Under the pieces are notes generated by a model. It was not told the origin of the DNA and searched no databases. It saw only the letters and a list, made by a program, of their open reading frames with translations. Both the position numbers and the translations under genes were made by a program. Source: Agreia bicolorata (GTDB lineage: Bacteria; Actinomycetota; Actinomycetes; Actinomycetales; Microbacteriaceae). Taken from it: a stretch of 64,000 nt of DNA. This document shows, in pieces, positions 50,394-59,060 of this stretch; positions within the stretch are counted from its first letter, which is position 1; each line of letters opens with the position of its first letter. The stretch lies in NCBI RefSeq assembly GCF_000938265.1, contig NZ_JYFC01000001.1, forward strand, positions 310,001-374,000. Direction: 5' to 3'.

Positions 50394-53063
50394 CTATCCC
50401 GTGTTCTGCAGACCGGCGGCAACCCCGTTGACGGCGAGCAGCAGCAGTCGGTGCGTATCGTCTGCCGGATCGACACTGCCTGATTGGCGAACAGCTCGCA
50501 GAGCGCGAAGCTGCAGAAGGGACAGGGCGTCGACATAAGGACTGCGCAGACGAACCGCGCGCTGCAGCACCGGACGACCCTCGAGGATCTCGCCATGCCC
50601 GGTTGTGCGCCGGACCCACTCGCGTGTGATCTCCATCTCGTCGAGCACGAGCGAAGCCAGGTCGTCGCGATCGCCCAGGGCGAGGTAGCGCTTGGCGAGC
50701 CTGTCGTCGGTCTTCGCGAGCGACATCTCCACGTTGTTGATCATGGCGGTGAAGAGAGGCCAGCGCTCGTAGGCGTCGCGCAGAGCGTCGACATCTCCCA
50801 CGGCGGCGAGGGCCGAACCCAGGCCGAACCAGCCTGTCAGGTTGATGCGCGCCTGAGTCCACGCGAACACCCAGGGAATGGCTCGCAGATCTTCGAGTGA
50901 CTCGACCGACAGCCCGCGGCGCGCTGGGCGGGAGCCGAGAGCGAGCAATCCCACCTCTTCCATCGGCGTCACCTGCGCGAACCAGGGCGCGAAGCCGTCG
51001 GCCTTGATGAGTTCGAAGAAGCGTTCACGCGACCGGAGGTCGAGAGTGCGGGCGATGTCGGCGAAATCGCGCGTGGCAGTGTTGTTGGCCTCTTCGTTCG
51101 ACGGACTCGACGCGAGCAGCGTTGCAGCGGCCATCTGTTCGATGTGGCGCGCTGCGATCGCCTTGTCGCCGTACTGGGCGAAGATCACCTCGCCCTGCTC
51201 GGTGAGCTTGAATCGGCCCTCCACAGACCCGCCGGGCTGGGCCATCACGGCCTCGTTCGCCGGTCCGCCGCCGCGGCCCAGGGCACCGCCTCGACCGTGG
51301 AACAGCGTCAGCTCGATGTCGTTGTCTTGGGCCCAGCGTGAGATGCGCTCCTGCGCCGAGTAGAGCGCGAGCGTCGCTGAGACCGGCCCCACGTCCTTCG
51401 AGGAGTCGGAGTATCCGAGCATGACCTCGAGCCGTCGACCCGTCGCGGCGAGCCGTTGCTGCACCTGCGGCAACGTGATCATCTCGTCGAGGATCGTTGT
51501 GCTCGCCTCGAGGTCGGCGAACGTCTCGAACAGAGGAACCGCGTCGAGAACCGGGGCGGCCTCGGGTGAGCCGAGGGCCGCCTCGGCCAGAGCGAACACC
51601 GTGGCGATGTCGGCAGACGATTGGGTGAAAGACACGATGTAGCGGCGGGCCGCTGCCGTGCCATAGCGCTTCTGCAGCGTCGCGATGGTGCGATAGACCG
51701 AGAGGACCTCCTGGGTCATCTCGCTCGTCTCGCCGCCGGCCCGGATCTCCTCCAGCGCCTGGCGATGCACCTTCGAATGCTGACGAACCTCGAGCTCGGC
51801 CAGGTGGAAGCCGAAGGTCTCGACCTGCCAGATGAGGTTCTGCAGTTCGCCGTTGGCGCTGCGGTCCGCTCCGGCCTCACGCAACGATTGCTGGATCACA
51901 CGAAGATCGGAGATCAGCTCATCGGGCAGCCCGTAGGCAAGTTCGGTGCCCTGACGGGTGGCGACGATACGCGCCGCGACAACCATGAGCACCCGACGGT
52001 GCGGCTCATGCGGCGAACGCGTGCCGATCTGGCTCGTCACCTGGGGCGCGATCGACTGCTGCCGCTCCCACAGTGCCATCAGCGCCTCACTGGCCGGGGT
52101 GTCCTCGGAATCGAGAGTCAGCGTGCGTCCGATGCGCGTTGCCGCATGCTCGAGGCCGAAGAGAATGTGCTCGCTGGCGATCGCAGCGGCCTCTTCTGTC
52201 ACCGCTGCCGTGACGAAGGGGTTTCCGTCGCGATCCGCTGCAATCCAGCTTCCGAGCCGCATAAATGCCGGAGCCACAACGGGTGCCTTGCCCGCCTCGG
52301 AATCGAGCATCCAGTCGTCGAGAAGCCGGTACACCTGCGGCACGACCTGGAACAGGGTCTGATCGAAGATGTTCATCGCCGTACGAACCTCGTCGAGCGG
52401 CGTCGGCCTGGTCGTGCGCAGCGGAGATGTACGCCAGAGCACATCGATCTGCTCGAGCAGGCGCCGTTCGATCTCTGCCGCAGCCAACCGGCTCTGCTGG
52501 CCGGCATCTCTGTCGGAGAGAAGATCGCTGATACGTCGGATGGCCGAGGCGACCGCCCGGCGTCGCGCCTCCGTTGGATGGGCCGTGAGCACGGGATGGA
52601 ATCGCAACGAGGCCAGTCGCTCAGCAGCCTCCTCCCGACCGACCTCGTCGACAAGGCGTTCGATCGCAGCGGGCAGAGAATCTGCGGGCGCCGGATCGCT
52701 CGGAGACGCGAATCGGGTTTTCAGTACCCGAACCCTGTGGTGCTCCTCGGCCAGATTCGCCAGGTGGAAGTAGCTCGTGAACGCCCGCGCGACCTGCTCG
52801 GCGCGCACGGGAGTAAAGGAGTCGACGAGCTTCTCCGCATCTTCGATAGAGGCGTTGTTCTGCTTCTCGTACGCGTCGATCGTGAGCTCGCGCAGCCGCT
52901 CCACGTCGTTGAGCAGCTCTGCTCCGCCGGCTTCGGTCAGAATTCTTCCGAGCAGCGCTCCGAGCAGACGAACGTCGGCGCGCAACGCCGCGTCGACCTC
53001 ATCGCGAATGCTTCTGCGGCTGGGCTCGGGATTGCCGGGGGTCGTGTCAGCGAAATTCGTCAC
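50394..53063 (-). CDS. ppc: Phosphoenolpyruvate carboxylase
   Basis: 889 aa, replenishes oxaloacetate from PEP and bicarbonate. Catalytic His in FHPVLTAHPTEARRRAV (about residue 155), second site VMLGYSDSSKDVGPVSATL (Lys), glycine loop LFHGRGGALGRGGGP and the C-terminal allosteric end AAGLQNTG. GTG 53063 follows TAGTTT by 6 nt, again pointing to a leaderless mRNA. The enzyme is somewhat short compared with E. coli (883) but normal for actinobacteria. DUF4166 follows immediately. Confidence 0.95.
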   Translation of the reverse strand: MTNFADTTPGNPEPSRRSIRDEVDAALRADVRLLGALLGRILTEAGGAELLNDVERLRELTIDAYEKQNNASIEDAEKLVDSFTPVRAEQVARAFTSYFHLANLAEEHHRVRVLKTRFASPSDPAPADSLPAAIERLVDEVGREEAAERLASLRFHPVLTAHPTEARRRAVASAIRRISDLLSDRDAGQQSRLAAAEIERRLLEQIDVLWRTSPLRTTRPTPLDEVRTAMNIFDQTLFQVVPQVYRLLDDWMLDSEAGKAPVVAPAFMRLGSWIAADRDGNPFVTAAVTEEAAAIASEHILFGLEHAATRIGRTLTLDSEDTPASEALMALWERQQSIAPQVTSQIGTRSPHEPHRRVLMVVAARIVATRQGTELAYGLPDELISDLRVIQQSLREAGADRSANGELQNLIWQVETFGFHLAELEVRQHSKVHRQALEEIRAGGETSEMTQEVLSVYRTIATLQKRYGTAAARRYIVSFTQSSADIATVFALAEAALGSPEAAPVLDAVPLFETFADLEASTTILDEMITLPQVQQRLAATGRRLEVMLGYSDSSKDVGPVSATLALYSAQERISRWAQDNDIELTLFHGRGGALGRGGGPANEAVMAQPGGSVEGRFKLTEQGEVIFAQYGDKAIAARHIEQMAAATLLASSPSNEEANNTATRDFADIARTLDLRSRERFFELIKADGFAPWFAQVTPMEEVGLLALGSRPARRGLSVESLEDLRAIPWVFAWTQARINLTGWFGLGSALAAVGDVDALRDAYERWPLFTAMINNVEMSLAKTDDRLAKRYLALGDRDDLASLVLDEMEITREWVRRTTGHGEILEGRPVLQRAVRLRSPYVDALSLLQLRALRAVRQSGSVDPADDTHRLLLLAVNGVAAGLQNTG

Positions 53064-53108
53064 CGACCTAAACTAGCGCGCCCGTGTTGACGGCATGTTT
53101 CGGTGTCG

Positions 53109-53438
53109 TCATATGTCGGCACGATCATCCGACTGCACGCGATTGACCAACTGCTTCCATGGGCCGACGACTCGAGTCTCGGGAAGGGTCGCGCGCAGCT
53201 CGGAGTCGACGGCGTCGGAAGCAGCAGCCGAGGCATCGGGCGGCGACTCGACCGTGATCACGAAGACGAAGCGATCCGGCACGCCGTCGCCGTCGAGGTC
53301 TATGGCTTCGTTCCAGGGGCAGGCATCGAGGATCTGACTCCACTCGTCGAGTGCCGACTCAGACGCTGTGTCGATCTCGACGCGCCAGATTCGACGCAGG
53401 CCTGCGAAGCCTCCGGTGCGAACGACCGTGATGTTCAC
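53109..53438 (-). CDS. Emfourin-type (protealysin) protease inhibitor
   Basis: 109 aa. N-terminal ITVVRTGGFAGLRRIWRVEI is the emfourin signature (basic strand, G-G-F-A-G loop). WSQILDACPWNEAIDL follows, and a region PDRFVFVITVESP leads to a C-terminal helix (WKQLVNRVQ). GTG 53438 overlaps the stop of the M4 protease by 4 bp. Emfourins are potent inhibitors of their neighbouring protealysin-like protease, encoded in the same operon in other bacteria. The middle contains an unusual acidic D-L-D-G-D-G-V-P-D loop resembling a calcium-binding sequence. Confidence 0.8.
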   Translation of the reverse strand: MNITVVRTGGFAGLRRIWRVEIDTASESALDEWSQILDACPWNEAIDLDGDGVPDRFVFVITVESPPDASAAASDAVDSELRATLPETRVVGPWKQLVNRVQSDDRADI

Positions 53439-54472
53439 GGCCGCACCCCCACCGATGACCAGGCACGTTCGACCGCATCGAGTTCGCTCGAGCCACCGCC
53501 GAAACGGCTCCTCGCAGCCCCGGCTGTCGCCCGCGCGAAGTCGGCGAACGTCGCCGTGGGTGCAAGCGCGCCGCCGGTGATGGTGTCGTACCAGATCTGA
53601 CCGGCGCGGTGCCACGCGAAGCCACCGAGTGAATCGGCCACCAGATAGAACGCTCGATTCGGAATGCCGGAGTTGATGTGGACCCCGCCGTTGTCGTCGC
53701 TTGTCTCGACGAAGTCACGCATATGAGCGGGCTGGGGATCGACGCCGAGGATGTCGTCGTCGTAGGCGGTGCCGGGAGCCTTCATCGAGCGGAGCGCTGC
53801 GCCCTCGACCATCTCGGTGAAGAGTTCTGCCCCGATCAGCCAATTCGCTTCGGCCACGGTCTGCCGCCGGGCATACTGCTCGACCAGGGCGCCGAACACG
53901 TCTGAGACGGACTCATTGAGAGCGCCGGACTGCCCCGAGTACTCGAGCGGATTGGAATACTGCGTCACCCCGTGGCTGAGTTCGTGCCCGATGACGCTCA
54001 GCGAGAGGGTGAACCGTCGAAAGATCTCGCCGTCGCCATCGCCGAACACCATGCGCTCCCCGTCCCAGAAGGCGTTGTCGTACCGAGCCCCGTAGTGCAC
54101 CGTGGCGTCAAGCCCGAGCCCTCGGTCATCGATGGATGCCCGACCGAAGGCATCCGCGAAGAGAGCGTAGGTCGCGCCGAGCCCGTCGTAGGCCTCGTCG
54201 ACCGCAGGATCTGCCGTCGGTGCGCCGCCTTCTCTCCGCACAACCGTGCCCGGCAGAACCTCGCGGCCACCGGCGTCGCTGATAGTGCGCCGAGGACCGT
54301 GGCCGGCCTGCGTCGGATGGGCGGGGCGCAGCATCGCTGTTTGGCGGGCTGCGCGTAGCGGCTGTGTGTGCATCAACGTCTCGTGTGCCGCCGTCGCGAC
54401 GGTCTCGAGACTGGTTGCGTCGAGTCTCGACAGCCGAGCTAGCAAGTACGGGGGAACAATCATGCATCGCAT
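53435..54472 (-). CDS. M4 metallopeptidase, protealysin-like
   Basis: 345 aa. Short propeptide starting RCMIVPPYLLARL, the PPY motif of protealysin-type precursors with a nearby Cys that could act as cysteine switch. Thermolysin-fold catalytic domain: zinc motif VIGHELSHGVTQY, third ligand GALNESVSDVFGALVE, and substrate/proton-donor DDNGGVHINSGIPNRAFYL. No signal peptide, so an intracellular zymogen or one exported by another route. ATG 54472 keeps the Cys; ATG 54463 would drop it. The inhibitor gene follows with a 4-bp overlap. Confidence 0.9.
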   Translation of the reverse strand: MRCMIVPPYLLARLSRLDATSLETVATAAHETLMHTQPLRAARQTAMLRPAHPTQAGHGPRRTISDAGGREVLPGTVVRREGGAPTADPAVDEAYDGLGATYALFADAFGRASIDDRGLGLDATVHYGARYDNAFWDGERMVFGDGDGEIFRRFTLSLSVIGHELSHGVTQYSNPLEYSGQSGALNESVSDVFGALVEQYARRQTVAEANWLIGAELFTEMVEGAALRSMKAPGTAYDDDILGVDPQPAHMRDFVETSDDNGGVHINSGIPNRAFYLVADSLGGFAWHRAGQIWYDTITGGALAPTATFADFARATAGAARSRFGGGSSELDAVERAWSSVGVRP

Positions 54473-54541
54473 ATATCGAGCCTCGCACTCGCCACCGACA
54501 TCGTCCACGAGACGCGTAGGCCTCGGGCTAGAATTTGGGGT

Positions 54542-54928
54542 ATGACGACTGCTTCAGCCCCGGCCACCACCTCCGCCCCAGTCACGTATCTGACCAAGGC
54601 AGTCGGCGGCGGTCTCTTCGTTCTCTTCTGGGCCATCGCCATCGTGCTGTGGGTACTGGTCGGTCAGTTCGACGACGCCGGGATTCGCGGATTCGTCGCC
54701 GACGCAGGAATCGTCTTCGCTTCCCTGGGAACGGCGGCCCCATTCCTGGCCACGACCCGATCGCTGAAGATCGCGCTCGGCTGGGGCGCCGTGGCCCTCG
54801 GCCTGTTCGCGCTGGCCGACCTCGGGCAGGTCACGGTGATCGTCTACCTCCTGCGCATGTTCGTGCCGCTTGTTGCGCTTCTCGCGCCCGTCAACAAGTT
54901 CCTCAACGGTTACCGAGTGTTCGTTTAA
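54542..54928 (+). CDS. Small membrane protein, four TM segments, unknown
   Basis: 128 aa. After a 17-residue Thr/Ala-rich start there are about four hydrophobic segments (GGGLFVLFWAIAIVLWVLVG; IVFASLGTAAPFLATT; IALGWGAVALGLFALADLG; VTVIVYLLRMFVPLVALLAP). No family recognised. TAGAAT (54529-54534) ends 7 nt before ATG 54542. The mshA-like gene begins immediately at its TAA stop, so the two are probably one operon. Confidence 0.78.
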   Translation: MTTASAPATTSAPVTYLTKAVGGGLFVLFWAIAIVLWVLVGQFDDAGIRGFVADAGIVFASLGTAAPFLATTRSLKIALGWGAVALGLFALADLGQVTVIVYLLRMFVPLVALLAPVNKFLNGYRVFV

Positions 54929-56125
54929 GTGCTGCGCATAGCTCTCGTCTGCCTGCACACCTCACCGGCTGACGAGCCCGGTTCCGGCGACGCCGGAGGC
55001 ATGAACGTGGTCGTTCTGCACCAGGCCCAGGCTCTCGCGTCGCTCGGGCACGACGTCGAGATCATCACCAGACGATCCACGGCGGCCGCACCGTCGGTTC
55101 TCGCACTTGGCGAGCGTCTTCGTCTGCGCCTCGTCGACGCCGGTCCGGCGAGGCCCGCCGCAAAGGGTGACCACGAAAACTACATCGTCGAGTTCGGCGA
55201 ACGGCTCTCGGAGCTCGGTCCATTCGACGTCATTCATTCTCACCACTGGTTCTCCGGAATGGCAGCGCTGCCCGTCGCGCGCGCCCGTCGCATCCCCCAC
55301 ATCCAGAGCTTCCACAGCATCGCAGCCGACGACTCGACCCCACTCTCCGACGGGGAACGGTCCGAGTCTCCGGGGCGCATGGCCGGAGAATCCTGGCTGG
55401 CGCGCGAATCCGACGCTGTGATCGCGATCAGCGAGGCCGAGGCACTCACGATCGAAACTCGGCTGGGTGGTTCGCGTGAGCGCATCACTGTGGTCTCCCC
55501 CGGGGTCGACAGCGATCTCTTCGCTCCTTCCGCATCCGAACCCGAATCGAACGCACGTGCGCCCTATGCGGTAGTCGCCGCCCGATTGCAGCCGCTGAAA
55601 GGTCTCGACCTGGCGATCGAGGCCATCGCGGCCGTATCGCCCGATCTCCGTCCCGAACTCGTGGTGTCGGGCGACGCGTCCGCCGATTTTGACGGCTACG
55701 TCGATGAGCTCTCACGGCTCGCCGAACTCCGAGGCATCGGTGACACAGTGCACTTCATCGGGCCGCAATCCCGTGAGGCGCTCGCCGCGCTGCTGCGCCA
55801 GGCACGGGTCGTCCTGATCCCGTCGCACTCAGAGACATACGGGCTCGTCGCACTCGAGGCGGCAGCGAGCCGCGTTCCCGTGGTCGCGGCTGCGTCGGGA
55901 GGCCTCCAAGAGGCGGTCATCGACGGCGTCACCGGCATCGTCCTCGACTCTCGAGATCCCGAGGTCTGGGCGCAGGCGATCACGCGGCTCCTTTCCCACA
56001 GCGACGAGGCGAATGCCCTGTCGATGAAGGCCCGTGAGCGCGCAGAGGCACTCAGCTGGTCACGCTCGGCCGAGGCGCTCCTGCGCGTCTACAGCAGCCT
56101 CGTTTCGCCGCTCGCGGCCGCATGA
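54929..56125 (+). CDS. mshA: Glycosyltransferase family 4, MshA-like (mycothiol step 1)
   Basis: 398 aa GT-B enzyme. The N-terminal loop LHTSPADEPGSGDAGGMNVV closely follows MshA, which joins UDP-GlcNAc and inositol-3-phosphate. Other features: VIHSHHWFSGMAALPVAR, VSPGVDSDLFAPS, the nucleotide site ARLQPLKGLDLAIEAIA, and the acidic donor motif IPSHSETYGLVALEAAAS. GTG 54929 abuts the preceding TAA. The next gene, an MshB-like deacetylase, overlaps by 4 bp, strongly supporting mycothiol synthesis. A generic GT4 function remains possible. Confidence 0.72.
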   Translation: MLRIALVCLHTSPADEPGSGDAGGMNVVVLHQAQALASLGHDVEIITRRSTAAAPSVLALGERLRLRLVDAGPARPAAKGDHENYIVEFGERLSELGPFDVIHSHHWFSGMAALPVARARRIPHIQSFHSIAADDSTPLSDGERSESPGRMAGESWLARESDAVIAISEAEALTIETRLGGSRERITVVSPGVDSDLFAPSASEPESNARAPYAVVAARLQPLKGLDLAIEAIAAVSPDLRPELVVSGDASADFDGYVDELSRLAELRGIGDTVHFIGPQSREALAALLRQARVVLIPSHSETYGLVALEAAASRVPVVAAASGGLQEAVIDGVTGIVLDSRDPEVWAQAITRLLSHSDEANALSMKARERAEALSWSRSAEALLRVYSSLVSPLAAA

Positions 56126-56853
56126 GCATCCTCGATGGTGTGCACAGTGTCTTGTTCGTGCACGCGCACCCCGATGACGAGACGCTTGCCACAGGTGCGC
56201 TGATCTCCGAGCTGGTCGCCCGAGGCATCCGGGTGCAGCTGGTGACCGCGACGCGAGGCGAGCGCGGTGAGATCGTCGCCGGTGCGCTCGAGGTCGAACC
56301 CGACCCCGAGACGCTGTCTGAGATCCGCGAAAATGAGTTGAGCGCAGCGTCGGCGATTCTCGGCATCAGCGACAGATATTGGCTCGGCAACAGCCCTGCG
56401 CGCGCTCGGAGTCATGCCGACCGAAGATATCGCGATTCGGGCATGTCCTGGGTCACCCCCGAACTCGCCGGCCCGTCGCCTGACGTCACGCCGGACGCAC
56501 TCGTCAGCGCGTCACTCGATGAGGTGACCAACGACCTGGCGGCGCTGATCGAGGTTACCTGCCCATCTCTCGTCGTCGGCTATGACAATGCAGGCGGATA
56601 CGGGCATCCGGATCACGTTCGCATGCACGAGGCGACCGTTGCCGCGTGTCGCATAACGCGCACGCCGTGGGCCGAGATTGTGGCCGAGTCCGGCGACTAC
56701 GTCGAGTGGTTCGAGCTCGAACATCGGCTGCCAACAGTCGCGGAGGCTCTTCGCGCTCACGCCACTCAGGTTCGTGTAGACGGCGACGACATCGTGCACT
56801 CCGGCGGCCAACGGCAGGCCATCCCGACATCCGTTGGACTTCGCGCGGGCTGA
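56122..56853 (+). CDS. mshB: PIG-L deacetylase, MshB-like (mycothiol step 3)
   Basis: 243 aa zinc deacetylase. Zinc ligands: VHAHPDDETLATGALI (residues 12-16 area) and NAGGYGHPDHVRMHEATV (about residue 150). Central YRDSGMSW and the RGERGEIV loop match the MshB/Mca group, which removes acetate from GlcNAc-inositol or cleaves mycothiol conjugates. It is shorter than mycobacterial MshB (about 300 aa). ATG 56122 overlaps the mshA-like stop. Mca-type amidase is the alternative. Confidence 0.72.
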   Translation: MSILDGVHSVLFVHAHPDDETLATGALISELVARGIRVQLVTATRGERGEIVAGALEVEPDPETLSEIRENELSAASAILGISDRYWLGNSPARARSHADRRYRDSGMSWVTPELAGPSPDVTPDALVSASLDEVTNDLAALIEVTCPSLVVGYDNAGGYGHPDHVRMHEATVAACRITRTPWAEIVAESGDYVEWFELEHRLPTVAEALRAHATQVRVDGDDIVHSGGQRQAIPTSVGLRAG

Positions 56854-56889
56854 ATGACGTCGGCTGGGCATTCCCCCCACCGAGAACTT

Positions 56890-56911
56890 CTCAACAGTGC
56901 ATGATGTGACC
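56890..56911 (-). repeat. Inverted repeat, trailer side of tmRNA
   Basis: On the plus strand this 22-bp sequence runs CTCAACAGTGCATGAT and then GTGACC. It is the inverted complement of 57319-57341 apart from a one-base insertion there. It starts 4 nt past the mature 3' end of tmRNA, so a precursor transcript would pair this trailer with the leader. Confidence 0.85.
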
Positions 56912-56915
56912 TCAA

Positions 56916-57312
56916 TGGTGGAGATGCGGGGAATTGAACCCCGGTCCACTGCTGTGATTCTGCGCCTTCTACGGGCGTATCCTGTTGAGTCGTTCTACTC
57001 GGCCCCGAGCTTTGCTACAGGCATCTAGCTCGACGGGCCCAGCCCGAGTGCAAGTCCCTCCGCGCCCTCAGGCGTAACGCGGAAGCAATCTCTCTGAATA
57101 TCGCCAGAACCCGGGTAGAGAGCATTCCCGGACTGACGGTCTCTATTTAGTGCTTAGAAGAGAACTACGCCGCGAGGGCGAAGTCTGCCTGAGCAGAGAC
57201 AGTGCGGTTTGAATTGGCACTTATTGTTTTTCAGAGATCGTTAACGAGATAACCCTGAATCCTCGGCCCGCTTCTCGCAGTTTCGCAGGCAGTGTCGAAA
57301 CCGATCATCCCC
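56916..57312 (-). ncRNA. ssrA: tmRNA (transfer-messenger RNA)
   Basis: 397 nt, rescues stalled ribosomes together with SmpB (encoded 1.7 kb away). The 5' end GGGGATGATCGGTTTCGAC (from 57312) pairs with the 3' CATCTCC before the encoded CCA (56918-56916); the T-arm GGGGTTCAATTCCCC is present. The tag frame runs 57218-57165 and encodes ANSNRTVSAQADFALAA followed by TAG, with the usual actinobacterial hydrophobic end. The GCC resume codon is preceded by AATAAGT. A short perfect inverted repeat flanks the mature ends. Confidence 0.97.
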
Positions 57313-57318
57313 AAGCGG

Positions 57319-57341
57319 GGTCACTATCATGCACTGTTGAG
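57319..57341 (-). repeat. Inverted repeat, leader side of tmRNA
   Basis: The 23-bp partner of 56890-56911, ending 6 nt before the mature 5' end of tmRNA. In the transcript it would pair with the trailer over 22 bp with one bulged base, extending the acceptor stem outwards. Confidence 0.85.
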
Positions 57342-57382
57342 TTGTGTCTTGCGCACCAGCACCTCAAAGGATGCAGCCCCCT

Positions 57383-57388
57383 ATCCTA
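57383..57388 (-). promoter_or_regulatory. Possible -10 of the tmRNA promoter
   Basis: TAGGAT on the minus strand, with a weak -35 (TGGCGA) 17 nt further upstream and a G-rich start region at about 57376. This would give a 5' leader of roughly 64 nt that contains the inverted repeat. Other -10 candidates exist closer to the gene, for example within the repeat. Confidence 0.35.
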
Positions 57389-57447
57389 CGACAGATGCGC
57401 GGCAATCGCCAGCACCGCGCGTACGTGGTCGCGGATAAAGTGAAGCC

Positions 57448-58125
57448 ATGAGCGAGACCATCATCACCGTCACGGCGTCGACCGACACTCACCACTCTCC
57501 GGAGCGCGCGACCGTGCAGCTCGCCCTCGGTTTCGAAGGACCCGAGCGTCAGCCGGTATTCGAGAAGACTCGTCAGCTTCACGCGGAGACGTCTGAAAGC
57601 CTCCGTGCGTTGCACGATCCGATAGCCGACGCCGTCACACGATGGAGCGCCGATCAGGTGAGTGTGTGGGGCCAGCGCCCCTGGAGTCAGGACGGCGCCC
57701 AGCTGCCGCCGGTGTATCACGCCACGACGACCGTGCGCGCCCGCTTCCGTGACTTCTCGGCGTTGGCGACGTGGATCGATTCCGTCGCATTCCGTGACGG
57801 CGTGACGGTGACGTCTGTCGAGTGGACTCTGACTTCGGCGACGCACTCCGCTCTGCAGGCGGAGGCTCAGAAGACCGCGATCGTGTCGGCCCGCTCGAAG
57901 GCGCAGAGCTATGCAGAGGCACTCGGGCTATCAAACCTCCGACCGATCGCCGTCGCCGACCCCGGGATGCTCGGAGACGTCGGAGGCGCTGGCTCCACCA
58001 TGAGCGTCGCCCGGTTCGCCTCACACGACCTGGCTAAGAGCGGCGAGGGCGAGCCGCTCGACCTGACGCCCGCCGACGTCGTCATCAGCGCATCCATCGA
58101 AGCGCGATTCGCGGCCACGGCATGA
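57448..58125 (+). CDS. SIMPL (DUF541) domain protein
   Basis: 225 aa. Matches the SIMPL family: an N-terminal ITVTASTDTHHSPERATVQL strand, then VYHATTTVRARFRDFSALAT, an alternating segment with VEWTLTSATHSALQAEAQK and ARSKAQSYAEALGLSNLRPI, and the late PADVVISASIEARFAA. No signal peptide, unlike many periplasmic members, so cytoplasmic. TAAAGT (57436-57441) lies 6 nt before ATG 57448, fitting leaderless translation. The SDR gene overlaps the stop by 4 bp. Function unknown. Confidence 0.8.
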   Translation: MSETIITVTASTDTHHSPERATVQLALGFEGPERQPVFEKTRQLHAETSESLRALHDPIADAVTRWSADQVSVWGQRPWSQDGAQLPPVYHATTTVRARFRDFSALATWIDSVAFRDGVTVTSVEWTLTSATHSALQAEAQKTAIVSARSKAQSYAEALGLSNLRPIAVADPGMLGDVGGAGSTMSVARFASHDLAKSGEGEPLDLTPADVVISASIEARFAATA

Positions 58126-59030
58126 GCCGCGACCTCATCGGCCGAATCATCGTCGTCACCGGCGGCAACGCCGGACTCGGATACTTCACCGCCGAACAGC
58201 TCGCCCTGCGGGGTGCCCGGGTAGTCATCGCGAGCCGCAACGAGGCCAAGGCAAAGCTCGCCATCGACTCCCTCCACCGCGAAGTAGAGAACATCGAGCC
58301 GCCGTCATACGTGCATCTCGATCTCGCCGACCTCGCAAGCGTGTCGCGCGCATCCGACGAGCTGGTCGCGCTGCCGTCGATCGATGTCCTGGTCGCGAAT
58401 GCCGGTATCACCGAAAGCACTGCTGACTCGACGACAGTCGACGGGTTCGAGAGCATGTTCGGCACCAACCACCTCGGCCACTTCGCCCTGATCTCGCAAC
58501 TCATGCCGTCACTTCTCACCACCGCCGACTCGCGAATCGTTCATCTCGGCAGCATCAGCCACCGCTTCTACGCCCTCGACCTCGATGAGCACGATTCGCC
58601 CGAACGATTCCGCAGCTTTCGAAGCTACTCACGCTCGAAGCTGGCGGTGATGACGTTCGCCTTCGAACTCGACCGACGACTTCGCGAGTCGGGCCACGAC
58701 ACGCGGAGCATCGTCGCGCATCCCGGATTCGCTCTCGATGAGTTGACACCCGCACGGCCGGGCATCACGCCAGACACCAGACCCGGAGCCGCGGTGCGGA
58801 CGCTGCTCGGCTCGTTTGCTCAGGGCAAGGATGCCGGTGCCTGGCCGATCGTGATGGCCGCCACGGACGAGTACCTGCGTGGGGGCGAATATGTGGGGCC
58901 GGCCGGTTGGCAGCAGCTGCGCGGTCACCCGCGCGTCACCGCCGCCAAGGCGTGGTCACGCGATCGAGCTATCGCAGCCAAACTGTGGCACCTGTCGGAG
59001 AACCTGACCGGAACATCCCTGCGCCTGTAA
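58122..59030 (+). CDS. SDR family oxidoreductase (retinol dehydrogenase-like)
   Basis: 302 aa. Cofactor loop VVTGGNAGLGYFTAEQLALR, IASRNEAKAK (NADP-type), VLVANAGITES (the usual N-N-A-G is A-N-A-G), catalytic Ser LGSISHRFYALDL and YSRSKLAVMTF (Tyr-x3-Lys). The end GPAGWQQLRGHPRVT is frequent in actinobacterial members of this group. Substrate unknown. It overlaps the SIMPL gene and converges on smpB with a 30-bp gap. Confidence 0.86.
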   Translation: MSRDLIGRIIVVTGGNAGLGYFTAEQLALRGARVVIASRNEAKAKLAIDSLHREVENIEPPSYVHLDLADLASVSRASDELVALPSIDVLVANAGITESTADSTTVDGFESMFGTNHLGHFALISQLMPSLLTTADSRIVHLGSISHRFYALDLDEHDSPERFRSFRSYSRSKLAVMTFAFELDRRLRESGHDTRSIVAHPGFALDELTPARPGITPDTRPGAAVRTLLGSFAQGKDAGAWPIVMAATDEYLRGGEYVGPAGWQQLRGHPRVTAAKAWSRDRAIAAKLWHLSENLTGTSLRL

Positions 59031-59060
59031 CCGCCGGTCACCGACCGCGCGGAAGATCGC

